A stretch of DNA of 64,000 nucleotides, taken from Blastococcus sp. URHD0036 (lineage in GTDB: Bacteria > Actinomycetota > Actinomycetes > Mycobacteriales > Geodermatophilaceae). The DNA is taken from the NCBI RefSeq assembly GCF_000701365.1, contig NZ_JNIK01000013.1, positions 372,001-436,000 of the forward strand, read 5' to 3'. The notes beneath the pieces are model-generated. The model was not told the DNA's origin and made no database searches. It saw nothing but the letters and a program-made list of their open reading frames with translations. This document shows, piece after piece, positions 43,794 through 52,075 of this stretch. The stretch's first letter is position 1; every line of letters begins with the position of its first letter. The position numbers were made by a program, and so were the translations under genes.

Positions 43794-44306
43794 ATGGGGG
43801 TGACCGCCGTTCCGTTCCCCCTGCCCCGTGGCGCCTGCTCGATCGCCGCCTCCCTGGAGCTGGTCGGGGAGCGCTGGTCGCTGCTGGTCATCCGCGAGGT
43901 CGCGTGGGGCAGCCACCGCTTCAGCGACATCGCCCGCGGCACCGGCGCACCCCGCGACCGGCTGACCGCACGGCTCAACTCCCTGGTCGCCGCCGGGGTG
44001 CTGGAGAAGCGCGCCTACAGCGACGCCCCGCCCCGGTCCGGCTACCACCTGACGGCGGCCGGCCGGGACCTGCTGCCGGTCCTGCAGGCGCTGCTGCAGT
44101 GGGGCGACAAGTGGGTCGCGGACGAGCCTCCCGTCCTGCTCAAGCACGCCCCCGCGGGCCACGCGGAGCACCCGGTCGACGCGGAGTGGATCTGCCGCAC
44201 CTGCGGCGAGCCGGCGATCGGCTCCCGGGTCACGCGCGAGCTCACCCCCGCCGGCCGGGTGCTGTCCGGCCTGCCTGCCGACGAGGAGCACGACCATGAG
44301 CACTGA
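43794..44306 (+). CDS. HxlR-family winged-helix regulator
   Basis: 170 residues from ATG 43794. The winged helix is characteristic: CSIAASLELVGERWSLLVIR, FSDIARGTGAPRDRLTARLN and LEKRAYSDAPPRSGYHLTAA. The C-terminal part adds a CRTCGEP segment and an acidic/histidine tail (DEEHDHEH), which might bind metal. It probably represses itself and the divergent thiolase through the two palindromes upstream. The thioesterase gene overlaps its end by 11 bases. Confidence 0.9.
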   Translation: MGVTAVPFPLPRGACSIAASLELVGERWSLLVIREVAWGSHRFSDIARGTGAPRDRLTARLNSLVAAGVLEKRAYSDAPPRSGYHLTAAGRDLLPVLQALLQWGDKWVADEPPVLLKHAPAGHAEHPVDAEWICRTCGEPAIGSRVTRELTPAGRVLSGLPADEEHDHEH

Positions 44307-44838
44307 CCTGACCCCGGCCACCGACGAGGTACCCGCCGCCTGGGGCGAGCCGCGGTCGCGCACCGTCACCTGGTACGACCCGCTGCTCACCGCGGCCGCC
44401 TCGATGGGGCGGTCCGGGCTGGAGGCCCTCGAGGCGATACGCGACGGCGTCCTCGCCCCGCCGCCGATCGCGCAGCTGATGCAGTTCGGCATGATCGCCG
44501 TCGAGGCGGGCCGCGTCGAGTTCTCCTGCACCGTCGACGAGTCGGCCTACAACCCGATCGGCGTCGTCCACGGCGGGCTGGTGTGCACGCTGCTGGACAC
44601 CGTGGCCGGGTGCGCCGTCCACTCCACGCTGCCGCAGGGCACCGGGTACACCTCGATCGAGATCAAGGTGACCTACCTGCGCCCCGTGACCGCCGAGAGC
44701 GGGCCGCTGCGCGCGGTCGGCCGGGTGGTCAAGCCGGGCCGGCGCGTGGCCTTCGCCGAGGGCGAGGTCTTCGACGCGGCCGGGCGCAGCGTGGCCACGG
44801 CCTCGAGCTCCCTGCTGGTCTTCCCGATCCCGGCCTGA
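44296..44838 (+). CDS. PaaI-type hotdog-fold thioesterase
   Basis: 180 residues with the hotdog signature NPIGVVHGGLVCTLLDTVAG followed by YTSIEIKVTYLRPVT and RRVAFAEGEVFDAAGRSVAT. This matches PaaI/YdiI-like acyl-CoA thioesterases. The N-terminal 60 residues are a helical extension. Cotranscription with the HxlR regulator and divergence from a thiolase point to acyl-CoA turnover. The specific acyl group is unknown. Confidence 0.9.
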   Translation: MSTDLTPATDEVPAAWGEPRSRTVTWYDPLLTAAASMGRSGLEALEAIRDGVLAPPPIAQLMQFGMIAVEAGRVEFSCTVDESAYNPIGVVHGGLVCTLLDTVAGCAVHSTLPQGTGYTSIEIKVTYLRPVTAESGPLRAVGRVVKPGRRVAFAEGEVFDAAGRSVATASSSLLVFPIPA

Positions 44839-44841
44839 CCT

Positions 44842-45735
44842 TTACCCGGGCAGGATCCGGGCCATGAGGTCCGGGTCGACGAGGCCGGCGGAGCCGAACC
44901 GCCGTCCCACCTCGACGAACTGCGGTGCCACGCCGGCCAGCTCGGTCAGCAGGGCCCGGGCGGCGTCCTCCCGCCCGGCCAGGCCCGCCACCACGGCCCG
45001 CCACAGCACGTGGTCGGGCTCCGTGTGCGGGTCCGGCAGCCGCAGCTCCTCGAGCACGCGGTCGGCGGTGACCGGGTCGCCGCCGATGGCCTGCTGGAAG
45101 GCACGGACGACGTCCTGGTAGCGGCTCAGCCGGACCACCAGTGCGTCGAGCTCGGCCACGGGGTCGTCGGAGTCGTCGACCCGCAGGTCCACGACCGTGT
45201 CCCGCCACGGGCGGCCGGTCGTGCTCGCGCGCACCACGAACACGGCCGCCGAGCGCCGCCCGCGCAGGTCACCGCCGGAGTCCTCCCCCGCGTGCAGCGC
45301 GAGGAGCAGCCGGTGGGCCAGGGGTCCCTCGGAGGTCTCGAAGGTGGCGACCATCGACTCCCACACCTGCGGCCCGGCCACCATGTTGCCCAGCGCGACG
45401 CAGCCCTCCCCCACCATGTGCCCGCCGTCGGCCACGCAGGCCTCACCGGTGTAGGCCGCCAGGTCGCCGGTGACGGCGAGGACGGCGACCTGCCGGAGTT
45501 CGGGGTTCGGGTCCACGCTGCGCAGCGCCGTGAGCACCTCCTGGGCGGTGAACCCGCCGCGCAGCAGGTCCAGCCCGATCTGGCCGTACATCGGCTCACC
45601 CATCGACTGGCTGGCGATGACGCCCTGGCCGGGCAGCGCGAACGGGACACCGCTGCCGACGGCGAAGGCCTGCGACTGGGTGGCGACGCCCATCTCCCCG
45701 GTCGTGGTGTCCCGGGCGACGATCGAGTAGGTCAC
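44842..45735 (-). CDS. DUF1028 (Ntn-hydrolase-like) protein
   Basis: 297 residues from GTG 45735. The core begins TYSIVARDTTTGEMGVATQS, then GVIASQSMGEPMYGQIGLDL and GHMVGEGCVALGNMVAG, the DUF1028 pattern with a predicted Ntn-hydrolase fold. A C-terminal region of about 75 residues (DDPVAELDALVVRLSRYQ onward) is the peptidoglycan-binding-like or helical tail found in many members. No activity is established. It is convergent with the thioesterase gene (3 bases). Confidence 0.87.
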   Translation of the reverse strand: MTYSIVARDTTTGEMGVATQSQAFAVGSGVPFALPGQGVIASQSMGEPMYGQIGLDLLRGGFTAQEVLTALRSVDPNPELRQVAVLAVTGDLAAYTGEACVADGGHMVGEGCVALGNMVAGPQVWESMVATFETSEGPLAHRLLLALHAGEDSGGDLRGRRSAAVFVVRASTTGRPWRDTVVDLRVDDSDDPVAELDALVVRLSRYQDVVRAFQQAIGGDPVTADRVLEELRLPDPHTEPDHVLWRAVVAGLAGREDAARALLTELAGVAPQFVEVGRRFGSAGLVDPDLMARILPG

Positions 45736-45891
45736 GCGGTCCGGCCTGCCCGCCCCGGCGTCCCCTGCAAACCCCCGGCCGGGTTCTTGCGGAGACCTTG
45801 CGGGAGCGCGGCGGGTGGCGTGCGGTTCGGGGCCGAGAGTCCTCCCTGTCGGCGGAAACAGCCCGTCGCGAACCCACCGGAGGAACTCCTG

Positions 45892-46506
45892 ATGACGTCT
45901 TCCCGCAGCGTCGTCGCCCGCCGCCGCACCCAGGTGCTCGGCTCGCTGGGCGTCATGGCCGCAGCCGCCGCCGTGGCCGGCCTGGGCACGTTCGGCACGT
46001 TCACCGACAGCACCACCCCGCTCTCCACCGGCGTCTCGAGCGGCACCGTCTCGATCGACGTGAGCCAGCGGGGCGCCACCATCCCGGCGACCACGGCGAA
46101 CTTCGTGCCGGGCGACTCGATGACCCGCGCCGTGGACCTCGTCAACGACGGCACCTCGCCGCTGGGCCGGGTCAGCCTGGCCTCCACGGCGAGCGCCGCC
46201 AGCGTGCTGACCACCGACGCCGCCAACGGCCTCCAGCTGTCCGTCCGCTCCTGCCCGGTGGCCTGGACCCAGGGCGGCACCGCGTCGGCGCCGACCTACA
46301 CCTGCGCCGGCCCGACGACCCTCTACTCGGGTCGGGCCGTCATGGACGCCGCGCTCCCGGGCGTCGCCAGCCTGCAGCCGGGCGGGATCGACCACCTGGT
46401 CGTCACCGTGTCCCTGCCGTCGTCGGCCGGGACCGCCTTCCAGGACAAGAGCGCCACGCTCGGACTGACCTTCACCGGCGTCCAGACCGACGGCACCGCT
46501 CGCTGA
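45892..46506 (+). CDS. TasA/camelysin-like secreted protein
   Basis: 204 residues from ATG 45892 with GGAGG ahead. A basic N terminus and hydrophobic stretch (QVLGSLGVMAAAAAVAGLG) are followed by TFGTFTDSTTPLSTGVSSGT, the SipW-dependent TasA/CalY pattern in which a threonine-rich strand follows the signal. The mature domain is rich in S, T and V, with two cysteines (RSCPVAWTQ, YTCAGPTTL). TasA proteins form extracellular fibres; no SipW signal peptidase gene is nearby. Tandem hairpins follow the stop. Confidence 0.8.
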   Translation: MTSSRSVVARRRTQVLGSLGVMAAAAAVAGLGTFGTFTDSTTPLSTGVSSGTVSIDVSQRGATIPATTANFVPGDSMTRAVDLVNDGTSPLGRVSLASTASAASVLTTDAANGLQLSVRSCPVAWTQGGTASAPTYTCAGPTTLYSGRAVMDAALPGVASLQPGGIDHLVVTVSLPSSAGTAFQDKSATLGLTFTGVQTDGTAR

Positions 46507-46510
46507 CCCG

Positions 46511-46604
46511 CCTGCCCCCGCCCCGCCGACCGCGGGGTGTCGACGGAGGGGGCAGGTGATGACGACGCCCCCCGCTCCCCCTGACCCGGGAGCGGGGGGC
46601 GTCG
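46511..46604 (+). terminator. Tandem hairpins after the TasA-like gene
   Basis: The first hairpin (46511-46556) pairs CCTGCCCCC with GGGGGCAGG around an inner CCCCG/CGGGG stem. The second (46563-46604) has perfect 17-bp arms, CGACGCCCCCCGCTCCC and its complement, with an 8-base loop. Together they fill the gap to the convergent gene at 46625. Confidence 0.8.
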
Positions 46605-46624
46605 CCGCGTCCCCGGCCGGTCCC

Positions 46625-46996
46625 TCAGCCCACCGGCGTCTGGGTGTAGAGCGCCAGTCGCCACCCGTCAGGCGTCCGGACGTAGGTGCTGGTCATGGCG
46701 CAGACGAACGGCTCGCCACCCGCCTCCCGCCAGGCCCGCCCGGTGTAGACCATCGCCGCGCCGTCGGTGCCCACGGGGACGACCATGACGTCGGCCAGCT
46801 CGTAGGACGCCCAGGCCGGCGACCCGGCGAGCGCGGTCACCACCTCGTCCCTCGACATCACCGCGCCGTTCGCCAGCACCATGACCCCGCCCGGGGTCAT
46901 CGTCTGGCCGTAGAAGTCGGCGGCCGAGCCGTCGCAGAGCGCGTCCCACCCGCGGCGCTCGAGGCCGAGCAGGTCCTCACGCAGGTCATCGGTCAT
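46625..46996 (-). CDS. NTF2-like (DUF4440) protein
   Basis: 123 residues with the NTF2-like order of elements: LLGLERRGWDALCDGSAADF, MTPGGVMVLANGAVMSRDEV, YELADVMVVPVGTDGAAMVY and a closing YVRTPDGWRLALYTQTPVG. It is probably a ligand-binding or stand-alone protein of unknown role. It converges on the TasA-like gene, and its 5' side faces a stretch with no firm gene. Confidence 0.85.
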   Translation of the reverse strand: MTDDLREDLLGLERRGWDALCDGSAADFYGQTMTPGGVMVLANGAVMSRDEVVTALAGSPAWASYELADVMVVPVGTDGAAMVYTGRAWREAGGEPFVCAMTSTYVRTPDGWRLALYTQTPVG

Positions 46997-47155
46997 GCCC
47001 GAGGGTTCCGCCGACGGCGCGGAGATGTCAACGCCGCCGGTTGAGCTGCCTGTCCTCCACGCGGGTCCCTCTACGGTGCCCCGGTGCGCGGCGGGACGGG
47101 CCGGGCGACCGGTGCGATCCGGTCCCGTTCAGCGGGGGCCGGGCCTGGCCGGTGA

Positions 47156-47401
47156 CCGCTTCGCCGATCGGGTGACGGCACCGTCGTCAACGCGCACCCC
47201 ACGCTGCCGCGGCCCGAGCGGGACGCCCTGCGGGCCCTGCCGCACAACTGCGCCACGCGGGGCTGGCGGACCCAGGTCCGCGACCGCGACCCGGAGACGT
47301 TCCGCGACCACGTCCTGGGCCGGGTGGCCTGGGCGGCGTCGGTCGACCCGGCGCTCGGCGTCCGGCTGCGCGTCCTGGCCGCCGGGATCGACTGGTCCTG
47401 A
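47156..47401 (+). pseudogene. Coding-like remnant without a start codon
   Basis: The frame ending at TGA 47399-47401 reads about 80 residues (VVNAHPTLPRPERDALRALP, HNCATRGWRTQVRDRD, then RVAWAASVDPALGVRLRVLA) with strong G/C at third codon positions. It is preceded by a TGA at 47153 and has no ATG, GTG or TTG before the last 27 codons. A CTG at 47204 is the only early candidate. It may be the 3' end of a decayed or frameshifted gene, or a real gene with an odd start. I do not recognise the family. Confidence 0.35.
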
Positions 47402-47404
47402 CCC

Positions 47405-47722
47405 TCAGGCCGGCGGTTCCGGCGTCCCCTCGAGAGCCCGCAGGCGCTGCTCGACGGAGACCAGCCGCTGCTCGACCGACTCCCCGCCCACCTCGTCGGC
47501 GCCAGGCGGCTGCACCATCCCGGCCAGCGCCGCGGACAACCGGCCGACCAGGGACGCGGCCTCCTCGGGGGTGAGGTGGACGCTGCCTGCGCAGCGGTCC
47601 TCCCGCCAGAAGCTGACCGCCAGCAGGCCGGCGTCCGCGTGGGGCGAGACTCGGACGGCGCGACTGGACCCGCGCGCGCTCTCCCAGGTCCACCTGCCGG
47701 CGGGGAACGGGACGACCGTCAT
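47405..47722 (-). CDS. Hypothetical protein with C-terminal SVEQRL duplication
   Basis: 105 residues. The N-terminal part (FPAGRWTWESARGSSRAVRV and LLAVSFWREDRCAGSVHLTP) looks like a small beta domain. A helical EEAASLVGRLSAALAGM segment follows, and the tail contains SVEQRLVSVEQRLRALEG, a short coiled-coil-like repeat. No family is recognised. It is a single gene, convergent with the remnant at 47156-47401. Confidence 0.7.
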   Translation of the reverse strand: MTVVPFPAGRWTWESARGSSRAVRVSPHADAGLLAVSFWREDRCAGSVHLTPEEAASLVGRLSAALAGMVQPPGADEVGGESVEQRLVSVEQRLRALEGTPEPPA

Positions 47723-47785
47723 GGGCCGAGCGTGACCCGCCGACCGCCCGGCGTCAACGACCCCGCACGCGGGTCGCGACCTGCG

Positions 47786-47810
47786 GGTTCACCTCCGCCA
47801 GGAGGGGTAG
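47786..47810 (+). promoter_or_regulatory. Sigma-B-like stress promoter of the YtxH-like gene
   Basis: GGTT, a 15-base spacer and GGGTAG end 54 bases before the ATG at 47864. The elements and spacing are identical to those ahead of katE (33011-33035). It supports a shared stress regulon; the last base departs from the usual GGGTAY. Confidence 0.45.
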
Positions 47811-47863
47811 GGCGATGGGGATCAGGACATCGACGGCCGCAGGGCCGGAACAGGAGCTGACTC

Positions 47864-48337
47864 ATGGGCAAGCTGTCGTTCGCACTCGGTCTGGGCGCGG
47901 GCTACGTGCTCGGCTCCCGCGCAGGGCACGCACGGTACGAGCAGATCCAGCAGGCCGCGGCCCGGCTGTCCGGCCGCCCGGAGGTCCAGGACGCCGTCGG
48001 CAAGGTGCGCGACAGCCTGCCGGCGCCGCTGCAGGGCACCGTGGACGGGCTGGTCCAGAAGGCCGGCGGGAGCACCGCCGGGTCCGGGGGTGGCTCGGCG
48101 AGCGGTCCCACCGTCACCGGGTCGTTCCCGATGGAGGACGACGAGGAGGTCGTGGTGCAGACCTTCTCGGCCATGCGCGGGCGCTCCGGCGACGAGCCGG
48201 CGACGGAGGACCCGGGCAACACGGCCGGCCCCGTGCCCGTGAACGCCGCCGCCGAGGACGAGGACCCGGTCGCGCAGACCTTCTCCGCCTTCACCGAGCG
48301 GACCGCGGACGAGCCGGCCACCGAGCACACCCGGTAG
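47864..48337 (+). CDS. YtxH-like membrane-associated protein with internal repeat
   Basis: 157 residues. The N terminus MGKLSFALGLGAGYVLGSRA with GHARYEQIQ is the glycine-zipper-like helix common in actinobacterial YtxH-type stress proteins. An amphipathic helix reaches about residue 65, followed by a glycine-rich linker. The acidic C-terminal half contains two copies of a D-E-x-x-V-x-QTFSA unit (VVVQTFSAMRGRSGDEPATE and PVAQTFSAFTERTADEPATE) about 43 residues apart. The function is unknown; a role in envelope stress is inferred from the promoter. Confidence 0.78.
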   Translation: MGKLSFALGLGAGYVLGSRAGHARYEQIQQAAARLSGRPEVQDAVGKVRDSLPAPLQGTVDGLVQKAGGSTAGSGGGSASGPTVTGSFPMEDDEEVVVQTFSAMRGRSGDEPATEDPGNTAGPVPVNAAAEDEDPVAQTFSAFTERTADEPATEHTR

Positions 48338-48343
48338 CAGTGC

Positions 48344-48374
48344 CCCCGGCGCCCGCCTCCGGGCGGCGCCGGGG
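48344..48374 (+). terminator. Hairpin terminator after the YtxH-like gene
   Basis: CCCCGGCGCC pairs with GGCGCCGGGG around an 11-base interior that can itself pair in part (CCCG/CGGG). It begins 6 bases past the stop. Confidence 0.7.
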
Positions 48375-48481
48375 CCCGCCGGCCGCCACTCCCGCAACCC
48401 CTTCCCCTCCGGCCCGCCTCCGTGGTCGACTGCGCCCCACCGCCACGCGGCGGCGCGTCAGCAACGTTGCTGGAGGCGCTC

Positions 48482-48574
48482 ATGGACGACATGTCGTTGG
48501 AGGCGGACGCCGGGGCTCATCCCCGCCGCGTCCCCGGGGCGCCGCGGCGGACATCGCCGCACTGCCGGCCGTGA
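48482..48574 (+). CDS. Possible 30-codon upstream ORF coupled to the Sdh1 anchor gene
   Basis: ATG 48482 has GGAGG five bases ahead, the best ribosome site in this gap. The frame runs 30 codons (starting MDDMSLEADAGAHPRR) to a TGA that overlaps the anchor GTG 48571 as GTGA. The anchor gene itself has no ribosome site, so translation of this ORF could deliver ribosomes to it. The peptide has no recognisable domain. It may be a regulatory uORF, or chance. Confidence 0.45.
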   Translation: MDDMSLEADAGAHPRRVPGAPRRTSPHCRP

Positions 48575-49401
48575 CCGCGACCGCTCCGCGCAGAACCGGG
48601 GCGGTCACCCCCGGGCGCGGGACCTCCGAGACCCCGCCCCGCCGCGCCGCCATCGCGGCCCGCACCCTGCGCACCGACCGTTGGTGGCTGCAGCCGCTGA
48701 TCACCGTCACGGTCCTGGTGCTCTTCATCGCCTACTCGACGGTGCGGGCGTTCCAGAACGCGAACTACTTCTCCGAGCCCTACATCTCGCCGTTCTACTC
48801 GCCCTGCATCACCACCGACTGCGAGGGCGACACCTTCCCGGAGCTGTTCACCGGGCCGTCCTGGATCTCGCCGGCCATCTACATCCTGGTCGTGCCGCTG
48901 GGCTTCCGGCTGACCTGCTACTACTACCGCAAGGCCTACTACCGGTCGTTCTGGCTCTCCCCGCCGGCCTGCGCGGTCGGCGAGCCGCACCGCCGCTACA
49001 CGGGGGAGACCCGCCTGCCGCTGCTCGGGCAGAACATCCACCGGTACTTCTTCTACGCGGGCCTGGTCTTCAACCTGATCCTGACCTACGACGCCGTCTT
49101 CGCCTTCCGCGACGAGACCGGCGCGTGGGGGCACATGGGGCTCGGCACGCTGGTGCTGCTGGCGAACGCGACGCTCCTGTGGCTCTACTCGCTGTCCTGC
49201 CACTCCTGCCGGCACATCGTCGGCGGCCGGCTCAACTCCTTCTCGCGACATCCGCTGCGGTACCGCTTCTGGACCGTCGTCTCGAAGCTCAACGCCCACC
49301 ACATGAAGTTCGCCTGGATCTCCCTCTTCGGCGTCGCGTTCGCCGACTTCTACGTCCTGCTGCTGGCGACCGACACGATCTCGGATCTGAGGTTCTTCTG
49401 A
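48571..49401 (+). CDS. Succinate dehydrogenase membrane anchor (Sdh1 type)
   Basis: 276 residues from GTG 48571. About five hydrophobic segments are separated by conserved loops: PYISPFYSPCITTDCEGDTF, FRLTCYYYRKAYYRSFW and LSCHSCRHIVGGRLNSFS. This is the actinobacterial anchor equivalent to Rv0249c of M. tuberculosis, which joins Rv0248c/Rv0247c as the Sdh1 complex. The conserved cysteines and histidines suggest cofactor or quinone-site roles. Its TGA overlaps the flavoprotein ATG (TGATG). No ribosome site precedes the GTG. Confidence 0.85.
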   Translation: MTATAPRRTGAVTPGRGTSETPPRRAAIAARTLRTDRWWLQPLITVTVLVLFIAYSTVRAFQNANYFSEPYISPFYSPCITTDCEGDTFPELFTGPSWISPAIYILVVPLGFRLTCYYYRKAYYRSFWLSPPACAVGEPHRRYTGETRLPLLGQNIHRYFFYAGLVFNLILTYDAVFAFRDETGAWGHMGLGTLVLLANATLLWLYSLSCHSCRHIVGGRLNSFSRHPLRYRFWTVVSKLNAHHMKFAWISLFGVAFADFYVLLLATDTISDLRFF

Positions 49402-51200
49402 TGGAGCTCGAGCGGCACGAGTACGACGTCGTCGTGGTGGGGGCCGGCGGTGCCGGCCTGCGGGCGGCGATCGAGGCGCACGAGCGCGGCGCGCGGACGG
49501 CGGTGGTGTGCAAGTCGCTGCTGGGCAAGGCGCACACCGTCATGGCCGAGGGCGGCATCGCCGCGGCGATGGCGAACCTCTACCCGGAGGACAACTGGCG
49601 GGTGCACTTCCGGGACACCATGCGCGGCGGGAAGATGCTCAACCACTGGCGGATGGCGCAGCTACACGCGCAGGAGGCCCCGGACCGGGTCCGCGAGCTC
49701 GAGGACTGGGGCGCGCTGTTCGACCGCACCCCCGACGGGCTGATCAGCCAGCGCGACTTCGGCGGCCACCGGTACGCGCGGCTCGCCCACGTCGGGGACC
49801 GCACGGGGCTGGAGCTGATCCGCACCCTGCAGCAGCGCACCGTTGCGCTCGGCATCGACGTCTACATGGAGTGCACGGTCACCCGCCTGCTCACCGACGA
49901 GAACGGCGTGACCGGCGCCTTCGGCTACTGGCGCGAGTCCGGCCGGTTCGTCGCCTGGTCGGCCCCGTCGGTCGTGCTGGCCACCGGCGGCATCGGCAAG
50001 TCCTACAAGGTCACCTCGAACTCGTGGGAGTACACCGGCGACGGGCACTCGCTGGCACTGCAGGCCGGGGCGACGCTGGTGAACATGGAGTTCGTCCAGT
50101 TCCACCCGACGGGGATGGTCTGGCCGCCGTCGGTGCGCGGGATCCTCGTGACCGAGAGCGTCCGCGGCGACGGCGGGATCCTGAAGAACTCGGCCGGCAA
50201 CCGGTTCATGTTCGACTACATCCCGGACTTCTTCCGCAAGGAGACCGCGGAGACCGAGGACGAGGCCGACCGCTGGTACGAGGACAAGAAGAACAACCGG
50301 CGGCCGCCGGAGCTGCTCCCCCGCGACGAGGTCGCCCGGGCCATCAACAGCGAGGTGAAGGCCGGCCGTGGGACGCCGCACGGTGGCGTCTTCCTCGACA
50401 TCGCCTCGCGCCGGACGCCGGAGTACATCCGCAAGCGGCTGCCCTCGATGTACCACCAGTTCAAGGAGCTGGCGGAGGTCGACATCACCGCCGAGGCGAT
50501 GGAGGTCGGGCCGACCTGCCACTACGTGATGGGCGGCGTGGAGGTGGACCCCGACAGCGAGGCCGCCCGCGTGCCAGGGCTGTTCGCCGCCGGCGAGGTG
50601 GCCGGCGGCATGCACGGGTCGAACCGGCTCGGCGGCAACTCCCTGTCCGACCTCCTGGTGTTCGGACGGCGGGCCGGGCTCGCGGCCGCCGAGCACGCCG
50701 CGGGCCACCCGGACCGGGCCCCGCTGCCGGACGACGCCCTGGCCGACGCCGCGCGGGCGGCGCTCGCACCCTTCGAACGGGAGGGCGGCGAGAACCCGTA
50801 CACCGTGCAGCACGACCTGCAGCAGACGATGCACGACCTGGTCGGGATCATCCGTACCGAGGCCGAGATGGAGCAGGCGCTGGCGCGGATCGCGGCGCTG
50901 AAGGAGCGGGTCGCCAACCTCTCGGTGGAGGGCCACCGGCAGTACAACCCGGGCTGGCACCTCGCGCTGGACCTGCCGCACATGCTGCTGGTCAGCGAGT
51001 GCATCGCGAAGGCGGCCCTGGAGCGGCAGGAGAGCCGCGGCGGGCACACCCGCGACGACTTCCCGGGGCCGGTGCCGGAGTGGGGGAAGACGAACCTCAT
51101 CTGCTCCCGGGCACCGGACGGCTCGGTGGCGCTCACCCGCCAACCGCTGCCCGAGATGCCGGCCGACCTCGCCGAGGTGTTCGAGGAGGTGCCGGCATGA
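49401..51200 (+). CDS. Succinate dehydrogenase flavoprotein subunit (Sdh1 type)
   Basis: 599 residues. FAD fold YDVVVVGAGGAGLRAAIEAH; covalent FAD histidine in KAHTVMAEGGIAAAMANLY; substrate-site VQFHPTGMVWPPSVRGILVT; and CHYVMGGVEVDP with HGSNRLGGNSLSDLLVFG. It most resembles the Rv0248c class and differs throughout from the B-type SdhA at 39552. It oxidises succinate to fumarate. It is translationally coupled to the anchor before it and to the iron-sulfur subunit after it (ATGA). Confidence 0.94.
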   Translation: MELERHEYDVVVVGAGGAGLRAAIEAHERGARTAVVCKSLLGKAHTVMAEGGIAAAMANLYPEDNWRVHFRDTMRGGKMLNHWRMAQLHAQEAPDRVRELEDWGALFDRTPDGLISQRDFGGHRYARLAHVGDRTGLELIRTLQQRTVALGIDVYMECTVTRLLTDENGVTGAFGYWRESGRFVAWSAPSVVLATGGIGKSYKVTSNSWEYTGDGHSLALQAGATLVNMEFVQFHPTGMVWPPSVRGILVTESVRGDGGILKNSAGNRFMFDYIPDFFRKETAETEDEADRWYEDKKNNRRPPELLPRDEVARAINSEVKAGRGTPHGGVFLDIASRRTPEYIRKRLPSMYHQFKELAEVDITAEAMEVGPTCHYVMGGVEVDPDSEAARVPGLFAAGEVAGGMHGSNRLGGNSLSDLLVFGRRAGLAAAEHAAGHPDRAPLPDDALADAARAALAPFEREGGENPYTVQHDLQQTMHDLVGIIRTEAEMEQALARIAALKERVANLSVEGHRQYNPGWHLALDLPHMLLVSECIAKAALERQESRGGHTRDDFPGPVPEWGKTNLICSRAPDGSVALTRQPLPEMPADLAEVFEEVPA

Positions 51201-51955
51201 GCTATGACGGGACGTTCCGGGTGTGGCGCGGCGACGCCGGCGGCGGGGACCTGCAGACCTTCACGGTCGAGGTGAACGAGGGCGAGGTCGTGCTCGACAT
51301 CGTCCACCGGCTGCAGGCCACCCAGGCAGGCGACCTCGCCGTCCGGTGGAACTGCAAGGCCGGCAAGTGCGGGTCCTGCAGCGCGGAGATCAACGGCCGC
51401 CCCCGGCTGATGTGCATGACCCGGATGGGCACGTTCGCCGAGGACGAGACGGTGACGGTGACGCCGCTCCGGACGTTCCCGGTGATCCGCGACCTGGTCA
51501 CCGACGTCTCCTACAACTACGAGAAGGCGGCGCAGATCCCGGCCTTCACGCCCCGGGCGCGGGAGGCCGACGGCAGTCACCGGATGCAGCAGGTCGACGT
51601 CGAGCGCTCGCAGGAGTTCCGCAAGTGCATCGAGTGCTTCCTCTGCCAGGACACCTGCCACGTGATCCGCGACCACGAGGAGAACAAGGCCGTCTTCGCC
51701 GGTCCGCGCTTCCTCATCCGGCTGGCCGAGCTCGACATGCACCCGCTGGACGACGTCGACCGCCGGTCCGTGGCACAGGACGAGTTCGGGCTCGGCTACT
51801 GCAACATCACCAAGTGCTGCAGCGAGGTCTGCCCGGAGGGGATCCACCTCACCGACAACGGGATCATCCCGCTGAAGGAACGGGTGGTGGACCGCCGGTA
51901 CGACCCGCTCACCTGGCTCGGCTCGAAGATCCGCCGGCGGCGCGCGGAGGACTGA
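51197..51955 (+). CDS. Succinate dehydrogenase iron-sulfur subunit (Sdh1 type)
   Basis: 252 residues. Cluster motifs are CKAGKCGSCSAEINGRPRLM followed by C for [2Fe-2S], CIECFLCQDTC for [4Fe-4S] and CNITKCCSEVCPEGI for [3Fe-4S]. The NITKCC and CFLCQDTCHVI sequences separate it from the B-type SdhB. The ATG lies inside the flavoprotein stop (ATGA). It is the last gene of the Sdh1 operon, and no strong terminator follows. Confidence 0.94.
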   Translation: MSYDGTFRVWRGDAGGGDLQTFTVEVNEGEVVLDIVHRLQATQAGDLAVRWNCKAGKCGSCSAEINGRPRLMCMTRMGTFAEDETVTVTPLRTFPVIRDLVTDVSYNYEKAAQIPAFTPRAREADGSHRMQQVDVERSQEFRKCIECFLCQDTCHVIRDHEENKAVFAGPRFLIRLAELDMHPLDDVDRRSVAQDEFGLGYCNITKCCSEVCPEGIHLTDNGIIPLKERVVDRRYDPLTWLGSKIRRRRAED

Positions 51956-52075
51956 GGAGCCACCTCGGTGTCACCCTCCAGCGCTCCTGTCGCGGTGCGT
52001 CGCGACGGGACCGCTGCGCGGTGACGGTCTGCACCCGGCGGCCCCGCGTGGCCACCGTCCCCCGCACCCGAGGCG

